Assembly: GCA_023426345.1 (NCBI GenBank)
Contig: JAFAAX010000075.1
Location: 1 to 25,536 of the forward strand
Source: Actinomycetes bacterium
Lineage (GTDB): Bacteria > Actinomycetota > Actinomycetes > Actinomycetales > Actinomycetaceae
Reading direction: 5' to 3'
DNA: 25,536 bases
Position numbers and translations under genes: made by a program. Every line of letters begins with the position of its first letter. The stretch's first letter is position 1. Under the pieces are notes generated by a model. The model saw nothing but the letters and a program-made list of their open reading frames with translations. It did no database searches and was not told the origin of the DNA. Positions 14,952-20,255 of this stretch are shown here, one piece after another.

Positions 14952-15371
14952 ATGGCTGAGATGACGCCGATCGTCAAGGAATGGTACGACCGCTTGGAGG
15001 CGGGCGAGTTGAGGGGACTCAGGTGCGGCGCGTGCGGGCGCTATGAGTTCCCGCCCGTCCCCATCTGCAACGGGTGCGGCTCGACGGATCTGGACTGGGT
15101 GGAGATGAGCGGAGACGCGGAGCTGATCTCGTTCTCGTACGCCTACATCGGGATCCCGCCGTTCGTCAAGGGCGGTGTGCTCTATGCGCACATCAAGCTG
15201 GCCGAGGGGCCCGTCTTCGTGTCCTGGATCCCCGAGGTGAAGCCGGAGGACCAGGAAGCGCTCCTGGCCCGGCTGCCGGCGCCCGTGACGGCCGAGATCC
15301 TCGAGGTCGATCCGGAGAACCACGTGTTCTGGCCGGTCTTTCATCTCAAGGACACCGTCGAGGCGGCGTGA
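14952..15371 (+). CDS. DUF35 Zn-ribbon/OB-fold protein, thiolase partner
   Basis: The 139-residue protein begins with a helix, then a rubredoxin-like zinc ribbon with Cys25, Cys28, Cys39 and Cys42 (CGAC ... CNGC), and an OB fold at about 50-135 (SFSYAYIGIPPF, YAHIKLAEGPVFVSWI). This is the DUF35 family (PF12172 plus PF01796), whose members bind thiolase-like enzymes and guide acyl-CoA or acyl donors between active sites, as in the archaeal thiolase/HMG-CoA synthase complex and PhlB. It directly follows the thiolase gene and ends 8 nt before the ACP gene. GAAGGGAG lies upstream of the ATG. Confidence 0.9.
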   Translation: MAEMTPIVKEWYDRLEAGELRGLRCGACGRYEFPPVPICNGCGSTDLDWVEMSGDAELISFSYAYIGIPPFVKGGVLYAHIKLAEGPVFVSWIPEVKPEDQEALLARLPAPVTAEILEVDPENHVFWPVFHLKDTVEAA

Positions 15372-15379
15372 GGGGAGAC

Positions 15380-15625
15380 ATGATGGCAGACCAGGAATTG
15401 GCCGGGAAGCTGCTGGACGAGGTCGCGAACGTCTTCGGCGCGTCGGCCGATGAGCTGACGTCCGGGACCAGGCTGCTCGAGGATCTCAAGATCGACTCGA
15501 TGCACCGCATGATCCTCGCGAACATCCTCAGCGAGGAGTTGGGACGCGAGATCGGGTATTCCGAGATCAACGCGTGCGAGACCGTCGGTGATCTCCTGGA
15601 ACTGGGCGCCGCGGACAAGGACTGA
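15380..15625 (+). CDS. Acyl carrier protein
   Basis: This 81-residue acidic, helical protein carries the phosphopantetheine site at Ser40 in LLEDLKIDSMHRM. Helix III lies around EINACETVGDLLEL. It would hold acyl intermediates as thioesters. The DSM motif and the Cys at 66 differ from housekeeping AcpP, so it is likely dedicated to this operon. No phosphopantetheinyl transferase is encoded nearby, so activation must come from elsewhere. GAGGGGAG stands before two adjacent ATGs (15380, 15383); either may be used. The malonyltransferase gene 1.6 kb downstream is a natural loading partner. Confidence 0.9.
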   Translation: MMADQELAGKLLDEVANVFGASADELTSGTRLLEDLKIDSMHRMILANILSEELGREIGYSEINACETVGDLLELGAADKD

Positions 15626-15637
15626 ATGTCCTGGAGC

Positions 15638-15707
15638 CACGGGGCGAGGTCGCCCCGTGAGCGGACAGGAGGGACCGCAGGACCCGCGTGACTCGCGGGT
15701 CCTGCGG
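15638..15707. promoter_or_regulatory. Two perfect hairpins inside the operon
   Basis: The first pairs CACGGGGCGA (15638-15647) with TCGCCCCGTG (15650-15659) with almost no loop. The second pairs CCGCAGGACCCGCG (15675-15688) with CGCGGGTCCTGCGG (15694-15707), a perfect 14-bp stem with a 5-nt loop. No T-run follows, so a full terminator is unlikely. Partial termination, RNA processing or mRNA protection between ACP and hydrolase genes is plausible. A direct repeat GGATTCGAAGGA follows at 15706-15717 and 15725-15736, the second copy carrying the ribosome binding site. Confidence 0.65.
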
Positions 15708-15747
15708 GATTCGAAGGATTCACTGGATTCGAAGGAGAAGCAACACC

Positions 15748-16653
15748 ATGCACAAAGTGGGCGAGCGTTTCGATGGATACGGATTCGGGGGCGTCGACGC
15801 CGGCGTCCCGCCGATGAAGTTCGAGGAGTACTCCGAGCTGTACAAGGACTACTTCCACATGAAGCGGAGGGACGGCATCATCGAGGTCCAGCTCCACACG
15901 GACGACGGTCCGACCACGTGGGGCATCGGGATCAACCGCGCCATCCAGAACCTGTTCCGCATCATCAACGACGACCATGAGAACGAGGTCCTCATCCTCA
16001 CCGGCAGCGGCGACAAATGGCTGGCGGGAATGGACCCGAAGGCCTCGGGCGGGCTGAAGGAGGTCGCGCGCGACCCGAAGCTGTACGCGAAGTTCACGTA
16101 CGACGGCGGGTACGCCAACGACTACCGCGTGATGATGAACCAGCTCTACGACCTGCAGATCCCGGTGGTCGCGGCGATCAACGGATGGTCGTTGACGCAC
16201 ACCGAGTTCATGCTGATCTGCGACATCACGATCTGCACCCCGGACTCCGAGTTCAAGGACGTGCACTTCGGTGCCGGCACGGTCCCCGGGGATGGGCAGC
16301 TGCTGGTCTTCCAGGAGCTGCTGGGCGCCAAGCGGGCCGCGTACCTCGCCTATATGAACAAGGGCCTCAACGCTCAGGAGGCGCTGGAGCTCGGCGTCGT
16401 CAATGAGGTCGTTCCCAACGACGAGCTGCTCGACCGCGCCTGGGAGATCGCGGAGACCATCGCCAAGCAGGACGTTCACGTGACGCGCCTGACCCACGAT
16501 CTGGTCAAGCGGCCGTGGCGCAAGGCCATGGAGGACCTCGAGGTCCACTTCAAGTCCGAGATGTGGGGCTATCTGCTCAGTCAGGGCTCCGATGACGAGG
16601 AATGGTTCGACAAGGTCCACCGCAACGACGCCGAGAAGGGCGAGCTGGGCTGA
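15748..16653 (+). CDS. Crotonase-fold C-C hydrolase, 6-oxocamphor-hydrolase-like
   Basis: The 301-residue protein has the crotonase fold but matches the retro-Claisenase branch typified by 6-oxocamphor hydrolase (CamK/OCH). Equivalents of the OCH catalytic set can be placed: Trp58 (PTTWG), His151 (SLTHTEF, for His122), His173 and Asp182 (KDVHFGAGTVPGDG, for His145 and Asp154 with the same 9-residue spacing) and Glu271 (KSEMWG, for Glu244). Such enzymes hydrolyse a C-C bond in non-activated beta-diketones without CoA. In this operon it may cleave or proofread a diketone made by the thiolase/ACP system. Start ATG 15748 follows AAGGAG at 10 nt. The alternative, an ordinary enoyl-CoA hydratase, is less likely because the usual paired glutamates are not evident. 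Confidence 0.82.
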   Translation: MHKVGERFDGYGFGGVDAGVPPMKFEEYSELYKDYFHMKRRDGIIEVQLHTDDGPTTWGIGINRAIQNLFRIINDDHENEVLILTGSGDKWLAGMDPKASGGLKEVARDPKLYAKFTYDGGYANDYRVMMNQLYDLQIPVVAAINGWSLTHTEFMLICDITICTPDSEFKDVHFGAGTVPGDGQLLVFQELLGAKRAAYLAYMNKGLNAQEALELGVVNEVVPNDELLDRAWEIAETIAKQDVHVTRLTHDLVKRPWRKAMEDLEVHFKSEMWGYLLSQGSDDEEWFDKVHRNDAEKGELG

Positions 16654-16676
16654 CGCCTGAGCGGCAGCGAGCAGAG

Positions 16677-16713
16677 GGCCGCGCCGATGTCCGTTCCCGG
16701 TGTCGGCGCGGCC
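16677..16713. promoter_or_regulatory. Hairpin between hydrolase and SRPBCC genes
   Basis: GGCCGCGCCGA (16677-16687) pairs perfectly with TCGGCGCGGCC (16703-16713) around a 15-nt loop in the 87-nt gap. No T-run follows. As with the pair at 15638-15707, it could separate mRNA segments with different stability. Confidence 0.55.
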
Positions 16714-16740
16714 TCCCTGCGCGAAAGGGGAGGACATGCC

Positions 16741-17196
16741 ATGGCGAGGGTGAGCAGAGTGCGGGTGATCCGAGCCCGGCCCGAGGACGTGTGGGCGCTC
16801 GTCGGAGATTTCGACGGGCCGTGGATGACGCTGGGCGGCAAGATCCGCATGACATTCGACGGCGATCCGGAGTCGCCCGGGTCCACGCGCACGATCCACC
16901 TCCCCGGCGGGATCGACATGGTGGAGGAGCTCGTCTCGATTGACGAGGGCGCCCGCCGGCTGAGATACCGGGTACCTGCTCCCTTCCTCATGATCCGGCA
17001 CAGTGACGCGCAACTGGCGGTTGAGCGCGTCAACGAGGAATGCTCACGGGTTGTCTGGACCGCGGACATGGACCTTCGCCCGGCCGCATTGCGGCCCTTC
17101 ACGCACCAGGTGGCAGGGGCCGTCATCAATCCGATGCTCGGACAGCTGGCGAAGATCCTCGAGGAACCGCGCGACGGGAAGAAGGAGCAGGGTTGA
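16741..17196 (+). CDS. SRPBCC (START/Bet v 1-like) protein, possible cyclase
   Basis: This 151-residue protein fits the helix-grip SRPBCC/polyketide cyclase family: first strand and helix RVRVIRARPEDVWALVGDFDG, middle strands (GSTRTIHLPGGIDMVEELVS; RRLRYRVPAPF), and a long C-terminal helix (AVINPMLGQLAKILEEP). Members bind hydrophobic ligands; some cyclise or dehydrate polyketides, others only bind. Its place between the hydrolase and malonyltransferase genes supports a substrate-shaping role. ATG 16741 is preferred to 16687 because GGGGAGGACATGCC gives a good binding site and the fold starts there. Its TGA overlaps the next ATG by one base. Confidence 0.8.
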   Translation: MARVSRVRVIRARPEDVWALVGDFDGPWMTLGGKIRMTFDGDPESPGSTRTIHLPGGIDMVEELVSIDEGARRLRYRVPAPFLMIRHSDAQLAVERVNEECSRVVWTADMDLRPAALRPFTHQVAGAVINPMLGQLAKILEEPRDGKKEQG

Positions 17197-18167
17197 TGGG
17201 TGTGGGGTGGGTGTTTCCGGGTCAGGGGGCCCAGTCGGTGGGGATGGGTGGGGACGTCTACGAGGCGTCGCCTGCTGCGCGGGAGGTGTTTGACGAGGGC
17301 GATCGTGGGGCGGGGTTTGCCCTGTCGCGTGTGGTTGTGGAGGGGCCGGATGAGGTGTTGACGCGGACGGTGAATGCTCAGCCGGGTTTGGTGATGGTGG
17401 AGTTGGCGTTGGTGGCGGCGGCGCGTGAGGCGGCGGAGCAGGCCGGGGCGGCGTTGGAGGTGCCGGCGTTCGTGGCGGGGCACAGTCTGGGGGAGTATGC
17501 GGCCCTGGCGGCGGCCGGGGTGTGTGAGGTGGGGACGGCGATTGGTTTGGCGCGTGTGCGGGGTCGGTTGATGCAGGCCGCTTCGGAGCAGTGTCCGGGG
17601 AGTATGGCGGTGGTGATCGGTCTGGGTGAGGAGGTGGTGGCGGGGGTGTGTGCGGAGTCGGGTGCGGAGTCGGGTGCGGTGGTGGCAAATCTGAATTGTC
17701 CAGGTCAGGTGGCGATCTCCGGGCCGAAGAGCGCGGTGAGGGCGGCTCGTGCGCTGGCGAGGGAGCGGGGTGCGAAGTTGGTGGTGCCGCTCGCGGTGTC
17801 GGGGGCGTTTCATTCCCCGTTGATGGCCCCGGCTGTGCCTGGGATGCGTGAGGCGGTGGCGGGTGCGGGTCTTCGGGATCCGGTGGTGTCGTTGGTGGGG
17901 AACACGACTGCCTCCGCGTTGACCTCGGCCGGGCAGATTGAGTCGGAGCTTGTCGCGCAGGTGACGGGGTGTGTGCGGTGGGCGGAGTCGGTCCGGTTGA
18001 TGGTGGAGGCGGGTGTGGATACGTTTGTGGAGTTTGGTCCGGGGAGTGTGTTGGCGGGGTTGATCAAGAGGATCGCGCCGGGGGTGCGGACGATCACCGT
18101 CAACGACGTGGAGTCGGTGCGTGGGTTGGTATCCGTGTTGGCCGGAGAACAGGAACAGGGGGAGTAG
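17196..18167 (+). CDS. fabD: FabD-type ACP S-malonyltransferase
   Basis: The 323-residue enzyme moves malonyl groups from CoA to an acyl carrier protein. It has GQGAQ (9-13), nucleophile Ser97 in GHSLGE, malonate-binding Arg122 in VRGRLMQ, and catalytic His206 in VSGAFHSPLM, which fits malonyl specificity. It is translationally coupled to the SRPBCC gene (TGATG) and its stop lies 2 bases before the thioesterase start. The most likely partner is the operon ACP. Third codon positions here are rich in G and T (many GTG, GGG, TTG), unlike the C-rich upstream genes, which suggests a different origin for this segment. A second, housekeeping fabD presumably exists elsewhere. Confidence 0.92.
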   Translation: MGVGWVFPGQGAQSVGMGGDVYEASPAAREVFDEGDRGAGFALSRVVVEGPDEVLTRTVNAQPGLVMVELALVAAAREAAEQAGAALEVPAFVAGHSLGEYAALAAAGVCEVGTAIGLARVRGRLMQAASEQCPGSMAVVIGLGEEVVAGVCAESGAESGAVVANLNCPGQVAISGPKSAVRAARALARERGAKLVVPLAVSGAFHSPLMAPAVPGMREAVAGAGLRDPVVSLVGNTTASALTSAGQIESELVAQVTGCVRWAESVRLMVEAGVDTFVEFGPGSVLAGLIKRIAPGVRTITVNDVESVRGLVSVLAGEQEQGE

Positions 18168-18169
18168 TC

Positions 18170-18604
18170 GTGTCTGAGGTCTCTCCGGTGGTGTCCAACA
18201 GGTTCGTGTTGGGTGGGGATTTGAATCATCATGGGACGTTGTTTGCGGGGCGGACGGCGTCGTGGTTCATTGAGACTGGTCTGATGGCGGTGTGTCATTG
18301 GGTGCCGGCCGAGGACGTGGTGTGTGCGCATTTGCATGGGATGGGGTTCGCTGAGCCGGTGCACCTGGGTGAGACCGTCACCTTCACGGGCAAGGCCGTC
18401 CTTGCCGGGCGCACGTCCTTCGTGGCGCATATTGACGTGAAGGTCGGGGAGCGGGCGATCATGGATGGGTTCGTGACCTATGTGACCACCGGGGCGGATG
18501 GGAAGTCGCGGCCTCATGGGGTGACCTTGGAGGCGGTGACGCCCGAGGACCAGGTGTTGCAGGAACGCGCCCGGCAGGTCCGGCGGGCCGCCACCGGCAA
18601 ATAG
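18170..18604 (+). CDS. Hotdog-fold acyl-CoA thioesterase
   Basis: The 144-residue protein has the BACH/YciA-type hotdog fold: the signature GGDLNHHGTLFAG (15-27), the long central helix following it and strands around FTGKAVLAGRTSFVAHIDVKV. These enzymes hydrolyse acyl-CoA, and sometimes acyl-ACP, thioesters. GTG 18170 is used; it comes 2 nt after the fabD stop, with GGGGGAG upstream. As last gene of the operon it could release the product or recycle CoA. The first ~190 bases share the G/T-rich codon use of fabD; after about 18365 the usual C-rich pattern is seen in part. Confidence 0.88.
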   Translation: MSEVSPVVSNRFVLGGDLNHHGTLFAGRTASWFIETGLMAVCHWVPAEDVVCAHLHGMGFAEPVHLGETVTFTGKAVLAGRTSFVAHIDVKVGERAIMDGFVTYVTTGADGKSRPHGVTLEAVTPEDQVLQERARQVRRAATGK

Positions 18605-18900
18605 CCCCGCCAGAGGGCGAGCGCGCCCGCCCCTCCCCTCGAGGTTCACCCGTCGCGCCACGTGACGTGGGAGCCCGCCGGGCTGCTCCGCCTCTCCCCG
18701 CGAGGTTCGCCCATCCGGGCCGTGCAGTATCTGGGGCGTCGTGGGTCCGAGCGCGTCGTGACGCCTCCAATTCCCGCGCGAGCCCCCCGCGGTGTGGGCC
18801 GTGAGGGCGGACTCGGTGGCTGGCCATCGGCGAAGCGGAAGACCGGGGTCATGCCGGTAACGGAGACCGCAACCGATATTCGTCCAAGGAGGCCCCGCCC
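18605..18900. repeat. Intergenic repeats after the operon
   Basis: No gene is supported. CGAGGTTCACCCGTC (18640-18654) and CGAGGTTCGCCCATC (18699-18713), each preceded by a C-rich CCTCCCC or TCTCCCC run, are a near-direct repeat also seen at 11535. At 18728-18780 lies the third GAGGCGTC-family hairpin: GGGGCGTC (18733-18740) with GACGCCTC (18760-18767). The region ends with AAGGAGG (18886-18892), the ribosome binding site of the next gene. Confidence 0.55.
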
Positions 18901-19491
18901 ATGCGCGCCCTGTCGCACCTGGTAGACCGCATCTCCCGGTCACTGCTCCTGTGGGCCGCGATCACGGTCCTGGCCCTGGCGGTCACCGCCTGCTCCGCCT
19001 TCATCGCGAATGCGGGCGCCGTGCGCGTGAGTGGGACGGCCGTCTACGACGTGAACCCGTTGGCCTCCCGCGCCGACCTGGAGGCGGCGGTCCGTGCACT
19101 GGCCGGCCCGGCCAGGGGCTCCGTCACGCTCTTCTACACGTTCGACACGGTGTTTCCCCTGCTGATCGGCTTCTCCTTCGCGGGCGCCTTCGCCTTCGGC
19201 CTGCGACGGCTGCGGCCGGAGGCGTACGAGGCGGGCCGATTCGGATCCTGGATCCTGGTCCCCCTGGTCGCGACGCTGGTCGACTGGGCGGAGAACGTCT
19301 GCGCGCTCTGGCTCACCACCGCCTACCCTCCGGTCGACCAGACGGCGCTCACGGCCCTGGTGGTCGTCCGCTGGGCCAAGCTGGTCATCATGGCGGTCGT
19401 CGCCGTCTGTCTCGCAATCGGCGCGGCTGGCCTGCTCGCACCGCGCGATCGGACGGCGGTCTCGCGCACCCGACCCGGTGCGCGGCCGTGA
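18901..19491 (+). CDS. Small integral membrane protein of unknown function
   Basis: The 196-residue protein has four hydrophobic helices (about residues 15-37, 80-100, 115-137 and 150-177) with the polar loop of about 40 residues after helix 1 likely outside. Motifs YTFDTVFPLLIGFSF and LVATLVDWAENVCAL place acidic residues and Asn within helices, a pattern shared by uncharacterised actinobacterial membrane proteins. Cys31 in TACSA could look like a lipobox, but it is followed by more hydrophobic sequence and the helix is long, so a plain membrane anchor is preferred. An ideal AAGGAGG lies 8 nt before ATG 18901. It appears to be a single-gene unit. Confidence 0.75.
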   Translation: MRALSHLVDRISRSLLLWAAITVLALAVTACSAFIANAGAVRVSGTAVYDVNPLASRADLEAAVRALAGPARGSVTLFYTFDTVFPLLIGFSFAGAFAFGLRRLRPEAYEAGRFGSWILVPLVATLVDWAENVCALWLTTAYPPVDQTALTALVVVRWAKLVIMAVVAVCLAIGAAGLLAPRDRTAVSRTRPGARP

Positions 19492-19528
19492 TAGTGGCGC
19501 GCTGGGGGAATCGGCCGGGGAGCCCGGG

Positions 19529-19867
19529 TCAGCGGCCCATTCCCAGGAACACGAGGAGCAGACGTTCGACCTCAAGGATCTCCCGATCGGTGAGCGCGCC
19601 GATGCGGGTCCCGAGGTTCTGGGCGCGGACCGTCGTGATCTTGTCGATCATGATCCATGAGCGCTGACGCAGGCCATTGTCCGGCCCGGGCTCGACGAGG
19701 AAGCGGATCAGGGGAGCATCTCGTTCCGTCGTCGTCATGGGCAGGACGGTTGTGGACTTCAGCTCGGCGAAGGCCTCGTCCTGGATGATCAGGGCGGGGC
19801 GGGGTTTGCCGGTGTAGACGCCGCCCGCGACGCTCCAGAGCTCGCCTCGCGCAGGCGGCTCAGTCAT
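19529..19867 (-). CDS. PemK/MazF-family toxin
   Basis: The 112-residue protein matches the PemK/MazF endoribonuclease toxins: RGELWSV (7-13), the conserved KPRPALIIQ (21-29), TTVLPMTTTE (39-48) and SWIMIDKITTV (70-80), followed by the final helices. The fold binds and cuts mRNA. ATG 19867 lies within the end of the antitoxin gene; the two overlap by 8 bases as in coupled toxin-antitoxin operons. The longer frame to 20011 is only an overlap with the antitoxin gene. Neutralisation by the product of the upstream gene is expected. Confidence 0.9.
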   Translation of the reverse strand: MTEPPARGELWSVAGGVYTGKPRPALIIQDEAFAELKSTTVLPMTTTERDAPLIRFLVEPGPDNGLRQRSWIMIDKITTVRAQNLGTRIGALTDREILEVERLLLVFLGMGR

Positions 19868-20063
19868 CCCAGGTCGCGGAGATGGCCTCGACGAAGTCCT
19901 GGTCATCACTGCGCTCCTCACCGGCAGCGACCAGTCGGGACTCGCGCCTGGCCTCGTTGCGAAACGCGTCCGTGCGGGCGTCGGGCACCCAGAACTGCAC
20001 GGGACGGTCACCGCGCTCGCGCAGCCGCGCGCGGTGTTCGCGCACCCTCGAAGTCGTGGTCAT
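19860..20063 (-). CDS. DUF3018/MazE-like antitoxin
   Basis: This 67-residue protein starts MTTTSRVREHRARLRERG and continues RPVQFWVPDARTDAF, the hallmark of DUF3018 antitoxins found before PemK/MazF toxins. The N-terminal part should bind DNA; the acidic C-terminus (EERSDDQDFVEAISATWDD) should wrap the toxin. No Shine-Dalgarno sequence lies before ATG 20063, but TAACAT (20074-20069, minus) ends 6 nt upstream, fitting leaderless translation. The odd palindrome ATGTTACAT (20070-20078) overlaps that box and is a candidate autoregulatory operator. Confidence 0.9.
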   Translation of the reverse strand: MTTTSRVREHRARLRERGDRPVQFWVPDARTDAFRNEARRESRLVAAGEERSDDQDFVEAISATWDD

Positions 20064-20068
20064 GTCGA

Positions 20069-20095
20069 AATGTTACATGTCACGCCAGGTGTCGA
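20069..20095 (-). promoter_or_regulatory. Toxin-antitoxin promoter and operator
   Basis: The -10 box TAACAT (20074-20069) and a -35-like TCGACA (20095-20090) are spaced by 15 nt, short for a standard promoter. ATGTTACAT (20070-20078) is a palindrome overlapping the -10 box. Transcription would start at or next to the antitoxin ATG. Confidence 0.4.
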
Positions 20096-20103
20096 CCAGG
20101 GAC

Positions 20104-20255
20104 CGTGGCCTCGACGAGGGCGACCCCCCTCGCGGAAGGCCGGGTTCCCCGGGGGGTGTCCCGCGGCACGTGGGGCCGGCCTGCCGCAGCGGTCGTGGGT
20201 GACCGGCGGGCGGGGGGTGCCCCGCGCAGCGGGGCCAGCCTCGTCAATGGGCGTC
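20104..20255. repeat. Facing TGACGAGG hairpin repeats between toxin-antitoxin and MFS genes
   Basis: A forward copy starts CTCGACGAGGGCGACCCCCC at 20111 and pairs with GGGGGGTGTCCC near 20154. A reverse copy, read on the minus strand, is CATTGACGAGGCTGG then CCCCGC-TGC-GCGGGG and carries the stop codon of the MFS gene. Several smaller GC palindromes lie between. No gene is supported in this gap. Confidence 0.6.

Noticed and set aside
12666..15344. Minus-strand ORF of 892 codons over the thiolase operon
   Set aside because: Shadow of the clearly recognisable thiolase and DUF35 genes; rich in Arg, His and Asp with no domain.
14952..15371. DUF35 gene as a housekeeping rubredoxin
   Set aside because: The OB-fold after the zinc ribbon and the adjacent thiolase gene fit DUF35 partner proteins better.
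15638..15707. Factor-independent terminator inside the operon
   Set aside because: Stems are strong but not followed by a T-run, and a ribosome binding site and gene follow at once; listed as structured RNA instead.
17044..18943. Pro/His/Thr-rich minus-strand ORFs opposite fabD
   Set aside because: They arise from the G/T-rich coding strand of fabD and have no protein-like composition.
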